Assembly (NCBI RefSeq): GCF_002797715.1
Contig: NZ_PGFF01000001.1
Span: 2,937,304 to 3,001,303 of the forward strand
Reading direction: 5' to 3'
From: Diaminobutyricimonas aerilata
GTDB taxonomy: Bacteria; Actinomycetota; Actinomycetes; Actinomycetales; Microbacteriaceae
Length of the DNA stretch: 64,000 bases
This document shows positions 20,586 through 28,904 of this stretch, piece by piece. A program made the translations under genes and the position numbers. Within the stretch, counting starts at the first letter, position 1; each line of letters starts with the position of its first letter. The notes beneath the pieces were generated by a model. The model did not search any database. It was not told the origin of the DNA and saw only the letters and a list, made by a program, of their open reading frames with translations.

Positions 20586-21518
20586 TCACTCCGGGCGACC
20601 GCCTCGGGGTGCGGGGCCGCCGGCCAGCCGCTGCAGCAGCCACCGCGCCGTCGCGTCGTCCACCTCTCCGTCGAGATAGAGCCATCGCACACCGGCGACC
20701 GCCGTGGGAACCGCCGCATCGCGGTCCGCGTGGTCGGCGACGACGTCGCGAAGGCGACGGAGCATCCCGCGGTCGATCTCGTCGTGCCGTTTCAACGCGT
20801 CGACGCGGGCCCGGTTCGGATCGACGGTGCGCTGCGAGGGCACGGCCCGTCGATGACGTCCGGCGAGCACGGCGTACGCCACGGCCGTCGCGAGGGCCGC
20901 GGCGAGCAGCACCAGTCCCCCGATGGCAGGTCCGGTCACGCCGAACGGCTCTCCGCCCGCGCGGGCGGCGGCCACGGCGAGTGCGATGGCCACGGCGATC
21001 GGGGTGGCGACCACCGCCGCACCCGACAGCAGCCCTGTGCGGGAGCCGAAGGTCCGGTCGCGACGGGTCTCCCCCCACAACAGCAGCGAGGCGGCGATCA
21101 GGGCGAGCACGCCCGAGATCACCGCACCGGTCTCCACCGGCAGGATGTACTCCCCGGCTCTCCTGAAAGCGGGAAGGACGGGGATCGGCGACAGCACCGC
21201 GAGGGTCGTGGACCCGACGGCGTGCGCCCGGACCGCGGGCGAGGCGCGCTTCCAGGCCGCGGTCTGGTCGTTCCCATCGGGCATCGGGACGGCCGCGAGT
21301 TCGGCCTGGTGCGACGTCACGAGCTCATCGAGTCTCGTGCGCAGGTCGGCGGGAGCGCTGGCACGCTCGAGGCGCAGCAGGATCTCCGCGCGGGAGTACG
21401 CACCGCGTCGGATCTCCTTGACCGTCTGCTCGACTGCAGGGGAGAGGGGAGCCTCGTTCACCGTGGCGTCGGCGAGCACCGCATTGCTGAGCGCGTCCCA
21501 CTTCGAGGCATCCGTCAT
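20586..21518 (-). CDS. Membrane protein of type VII cassette B, unknown function
   Basis: 310 residues from ATG 21518, which overlaps the previous stop (ATGA) and is preceded by GAGGTGA. Soluble alpha-helical N-terminus (about 95 residues), four membrane helices, then a charged cytoplasmic tail ending in a compact segment (VRWLYLDGEVDDATARWLLQ) that resembles a short SHOCT-like helix pair. It occupies the position of membrane partner in cassette B; the 366-residue protein plays that part in cassette A. No catalytic motif seen. Confidence 0.75.
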   Translation of the reverse strand: MTDASKWDALSNAVLADATVNEAPLSPAVEQTVKEIRRGAYSRAEILLRLERASAPADLRTRLDELVTSHQAELAAVPMPDGNDQTAAWKRASPAVRAHAVGSTTLAVLSPIPVLPAFRRAGEYILPVETGAVISGVLALIAASLLLWGETRRDRTFGSRTGLLSGAAVVATPIAVAIALAVAAARAGGEPFGVTGPAIGGLVLLAAALATAVAYAVLAGRHRRAVPSQRTVDPNRARVDALKRHDEIDRGMLRRLRDVVADHADRDAAVPTAVAGVRWLYLDGEVDDATARWLLQRLAGGPAPRGGRPE

Positions 21519-22126
21519 GTCGTCACCTCGCTCGGCTGCGACAGGGCGGTCGCATTCGCCTGCTGCGTGGCGGCGCCCGCGAGCACATCGAGATGTTCGA
21601 GCATCTGTCCCACCCACGGCAGCTGGTCGTCGATGACCTCGAAGATGTCGATGTGGTCGCCTTCCACCCGCGCTACACGGACGACGCCGTACACCCGGGG
21701 CAGAGGCTCCTCGTCATCGCCGCGTGCCAGCCGGGCCACACGAACCAGCCGTTCCGCGGAGCGCGGGGCGAGCTCGGTGACCACCGGATCGGTGGACGGC
21801 GACGGAACCTCCGCCAGCAGATCGACGAGCACGTTCTCGAGAGCGGGAGTGCGGGCGAGCCGGTACTGCTGCACGACCGCCAGTGCATGCCCGGCCAGCG
21901 GGTAGTACCAGTACCGGCGATGAGCACCGTTCCCCGGGTGGGAGGCGATCGCTCGCGCGCCGGCTCGGATGAGGTCGGCCTGCACACCCCCGGGGACGGC
22001 CGCTTGACGGGCGACCTCGTCAGCCCAGTCGTCGGGACCGGCGAGGTGTCCGGCGGGGAAGGTGAGGGGCACCTCGATCCACAGCTCGGGGTCGAGGTCG
22101 TCCTGATCCGCTTTCGCGTCCGTCAC
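21515..22126 (-). CDS. DPxxW-family protein of type VII cassette B
   Basis: 203 residues from a GTG overlapping the preceding stop (GTGA). Soluble. Opens with DPELWIEVPLTFPAG, which matches DPATWVPVPREFPFG in the 210-residue protein of cassette A and DPSTWLQVPFEYPND in the 366-residue membrane protein. Later parts also align with the 210-residue protein (W/RRYWYYPLAGHALAVVQQYRL versus TFWYLPLDRLETTLAHLSV; ...IFEVIDDQLPWVGQMLEHLDVL versus LIEVIDPSLDRIALMLDDLLGL). Function unknown; an immunity, chaperone or adaptor role with the adjacent LXG-like protein is inference. Confidence 0.78.
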   Translation of the reverse strand: MTDAKADQDDLDPELWIEVPLTFPAGHLAGPDDWADEVARQAAVPGGVQADLIRAGARAIASHPGNGAHRRYWYYPLAGHALAVVQQYRLARTPALENVLVDLLAEVPSPSTDPVVTELAPRSAERLVRVARLARGDDEEPLPRVYGVVRVARVEGDHIDIFEVIDDQLPWVGQMLEHLDVLAGAATQQANATALSQPSEVTT

Positions 22127-22710
22127 TCCGACCGCCTCCACGTGAACGTCCCTGCGACGGCGTCGATGAGCGCGAGAAGCGAACGGGTGAGCTCATTCTC
22201 CTCGTCCCCGGTCGGGTACAGGATGGATCCGGCGACCACGGCCGGCCGCAGCCGACTGCCGTCCGGCGCCGGGAAGACATACCCCACCGACAGGGCTGAC
22301 ACACCCTGCTCGCCGGCGGCGTGATCGGTGCGTTCCTCCCAGCGCACGATCCGTGCGGTCCCCTCTTCGCCCACCTTGACCGTCGCGCCGCGCGCGGTGA
22401 GCGCCGCCTCGAACCGCGCGGCGTCCTCCTCGCTGCGGAACGGGGCGGGCAGCACACTCACCGATGCGGGCAAGGCGACGCCCTCGACGGTCTCCGTGGG
22501 TACGTGCACGGCGACGGCACCTCGTCGACGCAGCTCCTCGAACGACGTATGCACGAGCGCACGGAATCGCGTGAGGGCCCGCATGTCACCGCTCGCGGCG
22601 AATGCCTCTGTGAGGTTGTGGACGACGTGGCGCTCCGCCTCCTGGTTCGGCCGGAAACGGCCCCACCCGGGCGGGAAGATCAAGGAGTACTCGTACGACG
22701 TGCCGCTCAC
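22123..22710 (-). CDS. PPGW-family protein of type VII cassette B
   Basis: 195 residues from a GTG overlapping the stop of the LXG-like gene (GTGA). Soluble. Shares the frame PPGWxxF...AVAVHVP...SVSVL...GTFTWR with the 200-residue protein of cassette A (PPGWRQF...AVAVYLP...SVVLF...GTFRWT), so the two are paralogues. Always directly upstream of a DPxxW protein. Not recognised as a described family. Confidence 0.78.
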   Translation of the reverse strand: MSGTSYEYSLIFPPGWGRFRPNQEAERHVVHNLTEAFAASGDMRALTRFRALVHTSFEELRRRGAVAVHVPTETVEGVALPASVSVLPAPFRSEEDAARFEAALTARGATVKVGEEGTARIVRWEERTDHAAGEQGVSALSVGYVFPAPDGSRLRPAVVAGSILYPTGDEENELTRSLLALIDAVAGTFTWRRSE

Positions 22711-24023
22711 GATGCTGCCGGCGCCAGGAACTCGTCCCGGAACTCCCCATAGCCGGGCACGACCTGCTGGGCCGGCGTGTCGAGGGCCAAGAGGGCGTTG
22801 ATGCCGTTGTGCACCTGATTCGCGACGCTCGGCACCAAGTCGGCGAGTCCGGACTGTGTCATCGCTCGACGCAGGTCCGCGGCGCCGTTCATCGCGCTGA
22901 GCGCGTTCTGCTGCAGGCCGAGCGCGTTCGCCGTGAGCGTGTTGCCGCCGAGGATCGTGTTCCAGACGTTCTGCAGCCCGCGCTGCACGACGTTGCCGGA
23001 AACGGGACGCATGAGGTCGTCGATCTGACTGAGCACGGGGCCCCGCGCCGACTGCGCGACACCCTGAGTCATGTAGTGCGTCAGCTTGTCCCGTGTCAGG
23101 CCGAGGGCGGACTGCATGGCGGCCGGGCCGAGCGAGGCGGTGAAGGTGCGGACGAATCCTCCGCTCGCGCCGATGGCCGCCGCCGCGGGTTTGACGAAGG
23201 GGATGAGGCCGACGACGTCGAGGCCCACGTCGATCCAGGTGGCCCTGCCGCGCGAGACCCGGTAGATGTTGGCGAGCAGGCTGACGACGGTGAGCACGGC
23301 CGCGATCGCGAGGAGCACCGCAGCGGTCACCGGGAAGAGCATCGCGACGACGGTGATTGCCACGAGCAACCATCCGAGTGCCGTCATGAACTCGTCGAGG
23401 GCGTCGTCGAACCAGCTGTCGTCGTTGCCCGCGATGTCGAGGGCGTGTTCGATGCCGGCGACGGCGTCGTCGTAAGCGCTCGACCATGCCTCGAAGTGAC
23501 GGTCGTACCGGGACCAGAGGTCCTCGAGAGCGTCCTCGGCGGAGGACAGTGCCGACCTTGCGTCGGAGAGCGTATCGCGGGCGTCGGCGCGCTCGCGGTC
23601 CGTCGCCTCCTCCTCCCACAGCCAGGTCGTGTTCTGGTCGTCGATCGTGCCCTGGGCCGCATCGACCTCCTCGCGCGCCGCGGCGGCGTTGCGGACGGCC
23701 TGTTCGATGTCGTCCACGAGGGGATCGACGTTCTGTCGAGCGGTCTCGAGCGCGGCCGCGTAGGCGCGCAGGACCTCGCCCGTCTTCTCGTAGCGGACGG
23801 CCGCCTTGCTCAGATCCTCGTGGACCTCCCCCGCGGATTCGCGCAGCTTGTCCACAGCGTCGCTGATCTGCGTGACGCCGTCGCTGATCCGCTCGAGCGA
23901 GGTGGCGGTGGCGTCCATCTGCTGCCCGAGCCGCTCGAGCTGCCGCCCACGGCGGTCGAGGTCGTCCGCGTTGCCGTCGAGCACCGTGAGCGGGTTGCCG
24001 CCCGGTGAGGTGATGAAGGTCAT
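22707..24023 (-). CDS. LXG-like type VII secreted protein, cassette B
   Basis: 438 residues. The first ~200 are alpha-helical coiled coil with heptad character, and the motif WLWEEE (134-139) is shared with the cassette A protein. A hydrophobic pair of helices (about 214-252) and a helical C-terminus follow. No known toxin motif is visible. The conserved N-terminus (TSPGG; SVDK/AVDKLRE; DPLVDDIEQA) with a divergent C-terminus is the pattern of LXG-type secreted effectors. Starts 13 bases after the 114-residue partner. Confidence 0.75.
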   Translation of the reverse strand: MTFITSPGGNPLTVLDGNADDLDRRGRQLERLGQQMDATATSLERISDGVTQISDAVDKLRESAGEVHEDLSKAAVRYEKTGEVLRAYAAALETARQNVDPLVDDIEQAVRNAAAAREEVDAAQGTIDDQNTTWLWEEEATDRERADARDTLSDARSALSSAEDALEDLWSRYDRHFEAWSSAYDDAVAGIEHALDIAGNDDSWFDDALDEFMTALGWLLVAITVVAMLFPVTAAVLLAIAAVLTVVSLLANIYRVSRGRATWIDVGLDVVGLIPFVKPAAAAIGASGGFVRTFTASLGPAAMQSALGLTRDKLTHYMTQGVAQSARGPVLSQIDDLMRPVSGNVVQRGLQNVWNTILGGNTLTANALGLQQNALSAMNGAADLRRAMTQSGLADLVPSVANQVHNGINALLALDTPAQQVVPGYGEFRDEFLAPAAS

Positions 24024-24036
24024 GATGCGCTCCCTC

Positions 24037-24381
24037 TCAGACGGCTCGGTTGTCGGGGCCGGGATTGTTCAGCAGCGTGTATTCGGCGTCCGACATCGAC
24101 GACTGCAGACCCGCATCCAGCTCGCGGAATCCATCGACGATCGCCTGCAGGTGCTCCTGGGTCTTGGTGAGCTTCTCGGTGAGCTGTTCCCGGTTGTGAT
24201 CCCAGCCGGACTCGAAGTCACCGACGCGGGCTTGCAGTTCGCCCCGGCCCGCCGGGTTTCCGGCCGCCTGCTCGGCGCGGTCGTTGTCCTGTGCCACATC
24301 GGTGAACTCGGTGATCGCGGCTCTGAGCCCCGCGTTCACCTCGTCGAGGTCCTCCATGTTGAGCCAGACCCTGTCGCCCAC
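24037..24381 (-). CDS. WXG100/Lap-like small partner protein, cassette B
   Basis: 114 residues, helical hairpin. Motif RVWLNMEDLDEVNAGLRAAI at the start, FESGWDHNREQL in the middle and a C-terminal NPGPDN tail. All three are conserved in the 106-residue protein of cassette A. Small helical proteins of this size next to an LXG gene act in known systems as targeting partners (Lap proteins); here that is by analogy only. Confidence 0.78.
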   Translation of the reverse strand: MGDRVWLNMEDLDEVNAGLRAAITEFTDVAQDNDRAEQAAGNPAGRGELQARVGDFESGWDHNREQLTEKLTKTQEHLQAIVDGFRELDAGLQSSMSDAEYTLLNNPGPDNRAV

Positions 24382-24409
24382 CCGGGCCCTCCTTCGGTTC
24401 GTTCGGTCA

Positions 24410-24451
24410 CGACCGGACGGCGGGCACGCACGCGCACCCGCCGTCCGGTCG
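24410..24451 (-). terminator. Strong hairpin between esx-like gene and its partner, cassette B
   Basis: Perfect 15-bp stem (24410-24424 with 24437-24451) and 12-base loop, 11 bases after the esx-like stop codon. Likely a partial terminator or mRNA stabiliser setting the ratio of the Esx-like protein to downstream products. Confidence 0.65.
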
Positions 24452-24462
24452 TACGACTTCGA

Positions 24463-24747
24463 TCAGTTGCCGGCGAGTGCGGCGTCGTGCTCGCGGGTCT
24501 TCTGCGCCATGTCGCGCAGCGCCTGCGCCATCTGGGAGATGCCCTCGACGGCGTCACCCACACCCTTGTTCAGCTCGCGGTAGCCCTCACCGAACTTGCC
24601 CGAAGCAAGCTCCGTCTGGAACCCCTCACCCAGCAGGTCCTCGACCTTGCCCAGCAGCGTCGCCAGCTGGCCCCGCATGTCCTCGGCGCCGGCGTCGAGC
24701 GTGCTCGCGGTCTGCTCCATGTCGTCATAGCTCGCGTGGAAAGTCAT
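24463..24747 (-). CDS. Esx/WXG100-like small secreted protein, cassette B copy
   Basis: 94 residues from ATG 24747 (AAGGACGAG upstream). Two helices separated by a turn near residues 39-55 (LGEGFQTELASGKFGEGY), the size and layout of ESAT-6/WXG100 proteins. The canonical Trp-X-Gly is absent, replaced by Gly/Phe-rich sequence. Protein identical to the copy at 28905-29189. Has its own 111-base upstream region, also duplicated. The longer frame to 24774 lacks a ribosome site. Confidence 0.82.
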   Translation of the reverse strand: MTFHASYDDMEQTASTLDAGAEDMRGQLATLLGKVEDLLGEGFQTELASGKFGEGYRELNKGVGDAVEGISQMAQALRDMAQKTREHDAALAGN

Positions 24748-24874
24748 CTCACTCGTCCTTTTCGATCCGATCAACGACCGCCCGAACCGGCGATCAACTG
24801 CTCACAAACTAACCGAGCACCCATCACCTGCGCGATGGGGAGCCCTCCCCATCCGCCTCAGACCGGCGAGGCGG
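24463..24874. repeat. 412-bp direct repeat, copy B
   Basis: Matches 28905-29316 with only three differences (at 24828, 24856 and 24870). It begins exactly at the esx-like stop codon, spans the gene and the 111-base intergenic region, and ends 17 bases inside the 3' end of the upstream gene. Contains an 8-bp hairpin at 24834-24853. Spacing between copies is 4442 bp. Confidence 0.95.
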
Positions 24875-25490
24875 GGTCGCGCTCGAGCTCGTCGATGGTG
24901 CCGATCCGGATGGAGTCGAGCAGCCCGAGCAGGTCGTCGAGCATCAGGGCGATGCGGTCGAGCGAGGGGTCGATGACCTCGATCAGGAAGATCGCGCCGT
25001 GCGACTCGGCGGCGAGACGGGCCACTCCGAGGATCCCGACGCCCGTTCCGCCGTCGGCGTCGTCGATCCTCGCCGGGAGCGTCTCGAGAGCGCGGACCGC
25101 TTCGCCGAACACCCGGGACGGGATCCGCTCGATGCGCGGCGCCATCACCGTCTCGGCTCCCGTGGTGGCGATGTCTTCGAGGGTCGCCTCGCCGATCACG
25201 GCGCGGGGTACCACCGAGAGGTGAGCCAGCGTGGTCTCCAGACGGTCGAGGGGCAGGTACCAGAAGGTCTCCTGCACTCCGGCGTGCGGCGCGGGCACGT
25301 CGAGCACCGCACTCGCGGTGCGGCGGTACCACTCGGCGATCTCCCCGGCGTCCGTCACGCCGGCCGCGAGCCGGCTCGGCACGTCGGCGAGCCAGGCGTC
25401 GGCGTCGACCCACTCGCCGAAGGGGAACTCACGCGGCACCGGCACCCACGTCGCCGGGTCGGCGATCAGGCGGTAGCCGTATTCGGTCAT
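24858..25490 (-). CDS. DPxxW-family protein, last gene of type VII cassette A
   Basis: 210 residues from ATG 25490 overlapping the previous stop (ATGA); ATG 25496 is an alternative two codons upstream. Soluble. N-terminal DPATWVPVPREFPFGEWVDADAW matches the cassette B DPxxW protein. Its last codons (ASPV end) lie in the duplicated 412-bp repeat shared with the end of essC. Function unknown. Confidence 0.78.
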   Translation of the reverse strand: MTEYGYRLIADPATWVPVPREFPFGEWVDADAWLADVPSRLAAGVTDAGEIAEWYRRTASAVLDVPAPHAGVQETFWYLPLDRLETTLAHLSVVPRAVIGEATLEDIATTGAETVMAPRIERIPSRVFGEAVRALETLPARIDDADGGTGVGILGVARLAAESHGAIFLIEVIDPSLDRIALMLDDLLGLLDSIRIGTIDELERDPASPV

Positions 25491-26089
25491 GTCCATCGGA
25501 ACGTCCCAGCGATCGCATCGGAGAGCAGTTCGAGCGTCGAGACGTAGTCCGCCTCCGGCTCGTCGGTGAGGTGCAGCACGGCCGTGGACATGAGCATCGC
25601 CCGGCGCGTGTCGCCGGGAGCCGGGATGAGGTAGTGGAACGTGCGCGATCCGACCTCTTTGTCGCCCTCGACCCCCTGCCGTTGCTCCACCCAGCGCATC
25701 ACCGCGCCGACCGGCAGGTCGGCCACGCCGAAGGAGCCGCGCGAGCGGTGCGCGGCGACCGTCTCGAGCGTGCTGCCCGGGTCGGCGGTGTAGCGGAACA
25801 GCACGACGGACATCGGAACGGGCGTCTCGTCGTCGAGCTGTCCGGGAAGGTAGACGGCGACGGCACGGGACCGCCGCAATCCCTCCATGTACTGCGTCAC
25901 GCGACGGCGGACGACCGCCTCGACGTCCGGCCGCCCGGCACGCCGGAAGCGGTTCGTCGCGAGATTCAAGAGCGCGGACTCTCCCGCCGCGTCGGCGGTG
26001 AACTGACGCCATCCGGGCGGCAGGGCGATCCGGTAGGAGGCAGGGGTCGCGGACGAGCCTTTGAGGCTGTCGACGAGAGACGCGTTCAT
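25487..26089 (-). CDS. PPGW-family protein of type VII cassette A
   Basis: 200 residues, soluble. SYRIALPPGWRQF near the N-terminus and AGTFRWT at the C-terminus, with an AVAVYLPG strand in the middle, as in the cassette B paralogue. Overlaps both neighbours by 4 bases, so it is translated together with the membrane protein before and the DPxxW protein after it. Confidence 0.78.
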   Translation of the reverse strand: MNASLVDSLKGSSATPASYRIALPPGWRQFTADAAGESALLNLATNRFRRAGRPDVEAVVRRRVTQYMEGLRRSRAVAVYLPGQLDDETPVPMSVVLFRYTADPGSTLETVAAHRSRGSFGVADLPVGAVMRWVEQRQGVEGDKEVGSRTFHYLIPAPGDTRRAMLMSTAVLHLTDEPEADYVSTLELLSDAIAGTFRWT

Positions 26090-27186
26090 GCGGTGCCCTT
26101 CGGGACGGGGGTGAAGCTCGTCGCGCGCACGAGGTCGGCGAGCGGCTCGAGCAGGTCGTGGGCGATCTGCGGGTGCGCGGTCACCAACTCCGCCGCGACG
26201 ACCATGTCGTCCACGACGCCCACCGCACGCGCGGTCACGATGTGATGATCGCTGCGGCCCACACGATAGACCGCGTCCCAGGCCGCGGACGCGACCTCGC
26301 CGTATCGGTCGTCCGGAACGCCTCCGTGGTGGAGCAGCGCGGCGGTGTCCTGCCTGCCTGCCAGCACCAGCTCACGCACGGACCCGCGTCCGATCGCGGC
26401 CACCGACGTGGTGTCGACTCGCGCGACCGTCACCGGTTCGCCGTCGACGTCGAACGCCCAGAAGGCGCCCACGGTGGTCACGGTCCGGAGCTTGGTGTCC
26501 GCCGCCTCCCCGGCGCTGGATCTCCATTGCCGTCGCGAGCGGCGCACGCGGCGCGCGTGCCGGTCCGCGTGCTCGGCGGCATCCGCGATCCACGCCGCCT
26601 TGGTCGTCCAGCGATCATTCGGATACTCGAAGGGCACCTGGAGCCACGTCGACGGGTCGGCGTCGACCTGCGCCGCCGCGCGGACGGTCGCGTCGGCCAC
26701 GGCATCGCCGCCGCGCTTGCGGGCCGCGATCATGCCGACGATCAACGCCACGGCCCCGATCAGCTGCAACGGCACACCGATCCAGTGCAGTCCGAGCCCA
26801 CCATCACGATCGAAGGGCACGCCCCCCTCCATGGGGTGCCACCGGGCGAAGGCGAACGGGACGAACCCGAAGACGATCACCTCGAGGACCAGGAAGTAGA
26901 ACAGATCGGGCACGTCGCTGCGGCGTGCTCCCGCCGCGAGGAAGACGGCGGCCACGGGCGGGACCAGCGAGATCGCGACCGGGACGAACCACGGCAGCGG
27001 CACGACCGGCCACTCGATCAGTGGAGGCCATCGCACCTCGTCCAGCTCCCCGAACCGGCCGCCCGCGATGAAGGCCGCGACGATCGAGAGCAGGAACAGC
27101 GCGATGATCGCGAGCGCCGCCCCCATGAACGCGCGCCGGGCGTAGCGGTAGCGGGGCCACGGATTCGCGGCATCGGTGCTGAGCAT
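26086..27186 (-). CDS. Membrane-anchored DPxxW-family protein of cassette A
   Basis: 366 residues from ATG 27186 (GGGAGAC upstream), 11 bases after the LXG-like gene. Four membrane helices in the first ~165 residues, then a cytoplasmic domain beginning DPSTWLQVPFEYPND, homologous in outline to the free-standing DPxxW proteins. It therefore looks like a fusion of the membrane part and the DPxxW part that are separate genes in cassette B. The longer frame running into the LXG gene is a shadow. Confidence 0.75.
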   Translation of the reverse strand: MLSTDAANPWPRYRYARRAFMGAALAIIALFLLSIVAAFIAGGRFGELDEVRWPPLIEWPVVPLPWFVPVAISLVPPVAAVFLAAGARRSDVPDLFYFLVLEVIVFGFVPFAFARWHPMEGGVPFDRDGGLGLHWIGVPLQLIGAVALIVGMIAARKRGGDAVADATVRAAAQVDADPSTWLQVPFEYPNDRWTTKAAWIADAAEHADRHARRVRRSRRQWRSSAGEAADTKLRTVTTVGAFWAFDVDGEPVTVARVDTTSVAAIGRGSVRELVLAGRQDTAALLHHGGVPDDRYGEVASAAWDAVYRVGRSDHHIVTARAVGVVDDMVVAAELVTAHPQIAHDLLEPLADLVRATSFTPVPKGTA

Positions 27187-27197
27187 GTCTCCCGAGC

Positions 27198-28475
27198 CTA
27201 GTAGCCCTTCTCGGCGTCCTTCAGCCCGTCGAAAGCACCGAAGTTGTTGGAGAGGTCGATGCCGAGGCCCCCACCCCAGAGTCCGGTGAAGCCGACCTGG
27301 TAGCCGGCACCGGGCAGCGCGGCCCGGCCGGTGTTCGCGAGCCACTGCGTGACCGCGGGGAAGTGCGAGAAGTTGTTCTTGACCTGGCCGAGGAAGGTGG
27401 CGTACTGCCCGAACTCGTCGCCGAAGCGGATCGCGTTCAGGGGGTTCTGCAGCAACGGGATCTTCGTTCCGGCATTCGTGATCGACCTGGCGGTCCACCA
27501 GGCACCGAGGCTGCGGAACGGGTGCAGCAGGCTGAAGCGCGGCAGCGTCGCACGCACGGACTGGTAGACCACCCCGCGGCCGCTGCTGATGAGCGTCGAG
27601 ATGGCGGGCGCTCCCTTGCCGGCGAGCCGGGTCAAAGCGCCGCCGGCACCGAAGGTCAACAGCCCGATGGCTGCGACCGCCACGTCGGTCCACGATCCCC
27701 GCCCGTTGGCCACCTTCACGATCTGCGCGACGAGGATGGCCGCGGAGAGCGCGACGGCGAGCGCGGTGATGACGAGGCCGATGGGGCCGGTGATGACGAG
27801 CGCGAGCAGACCGAGCCCGATCACCACCCATCCGGCGACGTCGAGCACGTTGTCGAGGATCTCCCAGCCGCCGTCGTTGTTGTCCGCGGTGTCCATGGCG
27901 CTCTGCACGCCCTTGACCGCTTCGTCGTACGCCGTCTCCCACTCGCCGAACGCCTGGTCGAACGTCGTCCACAGCTCGTTGAGTGCGGTCTCCTTGCCGG
28001 TGACGGCGGTCTTCGCCGACGACAGCTCCCCGCGCGCCGCAGTGAGCTCGGCCTCCGTGGGTTCCTCCTCCCACACCCAGACCCGGTTCAGGCCGTTCAA
28101 TTCGCCTTCCGCGTCGTCGCGGGCCTCACGCGCCGCCTCGAGGTCGGCATGGGCCTGCTCGATGTCGTCGATGATGGGATCGATGATGTTCTGCGCCTTC
28201 GACAGCGCGGTCGCATAGGTCTTCAGCGTGTCGCCGGTCATCTCGTAGCGCACGCCGGCCGCACGCAGATCCTGGTCGATGTCGCCCGCGATCTCGCGGA
28301 TCTTGTCGACCGAATCCGCGATCTGCGCGGTGCCTTCCGAGATCTTGGTCAGCATCGTGGCGGTCGTCTTCATCGACTCGCCCACCTCGACGAGGTAGGT
28401 GCCGCGTGTGTGGATGTCCTCGGGGCGGCCTTCGAGGTGTCGCAGCTCGTGGCCACCCGGCGATGTCAGCGTCAT
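27198..28475 (-). CDS. LXG-like type VII secreted protein, cassette A
   Basis: 425 residues. N-terminal coiled coil with TSPGGHELRHLEG, SVDKIREIAGD and DPIIDDIEQAH, WVWEEE at 133-138, hydrophobic helices at about 214-252, then a GRGSWTDV element (RGRATWIDV in cassette B). The C-terminal ~150 residues (Phe/Gly/Asn-rich, ending GAFDGLKDAEKGY) differ from cassette B. No recognised enzymatic motif. Lies 24 bases after its small partner. Confidence 0.75.
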   Translation of the reverse strand: MTLTSPGGHELRHLEGRPEDIHTRGTYLVEVGESMKTTATMLTKISEGTAQIADSVDKIREIAGDIDQDLRAAGVRYEMTGDTLKTYATALSKAQNIIDPIIDDIEQAHADLEAAREARDDAEGELNGLNRVWVWEEEPTEAELTAARGELSSAKTAVTGKETALNELWTTFDQAFGEWETAYDEAVKGVQSAMDTADNNDGGWEILDNVLDVAGWVVIGLGLLALVITGPIGLVITALAVALSAAILVAQIVKVANGRGSWTDVAVAAIGLLTFGAGGALTRLAGKGAPAISTLISSGRGVVYQSVRATLPRFSLLHPFRSLGAWWTARSITNAGTKIPLLQNPLNAIRFGDEFGQYATFLGQVKNNFSHFPAVTQWLANTGRAALPGAGYQVGFTGLWGGGLGIDLSNNFGAFDGLKDAEKGY

Positions 28476-28499
28476 GGTGCTCTCCGTAGTTCGCCGCGC

Positions 28500-28820
28500 C
28501 TACCGGGCGCCGTTGTCGGGACCCGGGTTGGTCAGCGCGTTCTGCATGTCCTGGTCGAATTGCTGCCAGCCGTCGATGATGCCCTGCAGGTGCTCCTGCA
28601 GCTTTTCGAGGTTCTCGAGGAGGTCGCCGCGCTTGTCGTTCCAGTCCTCCTCGAACGCCTCGACCTTGGAGCGCAGCTCACCCCGGTCGTCGGGGCGCCC
28701 GACGGCCTCCTCGGCGCTCTCATTGCTCTCGGTGGCGTCTTTGAAGTCGGTGATCGCCGCCTTCAGGCCGGCATTCACCTCGTCGAGGTCCTGCATGTTG
28801 AGCCAGACCTTGTCGGCCAT
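28500..28820 (-). CDS. WXG100/Lap-like small partner protein, cassette A
   Basis: 106 residues. KVWLNMQDLDEVNAGLKAAI, FEEDWNDKRGDL and NPGPDN tail, aligned along its whole length with the 114-residue protein of cassette B. Predicted helical hairpin. Located between the esx-like gene and the LXG-like gene. Confidence 0.78.
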   Translation of the reverse strand: MADKVWLNMQDLDEVNAGLKAAITDFKDATESNESAEEAVGRPDDRGELRSKVEAFEEDWNDKRGDLLENLEKLQEHLQGIIDGWQQFDQDMQNALTNPGPDNGAR

Positions 28821-28872
28821 GCTCGTCTCCTTCGCATGAGGCGGCCATCGCCGCGAAAAGACGGGGGTGGGA

Positions 28873-28897
28873 GCGGCGGGCGGTCACCGCCCGCCGC
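28873..28897 (-). terminator. Strong hairpin between esx-like gene and its partner, cassette A
   Basis: Perfect 11-bp GC stem (28873-28883 with 28887-28897) with a 3-base loop, 7 bases after the esx-like stop. Different in sequence from the cassette B hairpin but in the same position. Confidence 0.65.
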
Positions 28898-28904
28898 CCC
28901 TGGG

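Noticed and set aside
24463-24774. Longer 103-residue version of the esx-like protein
   Set aside because: The upstream start lacks a ribosome site, whereas ATG 24747 has AAGGACGAG at good distance; same for the other copy.
22707-28475. Assigning a specific toxin activity (nuclease, NADase, phospholipase) to the LXG-like proteins
   Set aside because: No catalytic motif is visible in either C-terminus; only the effector-like architecture is supported.
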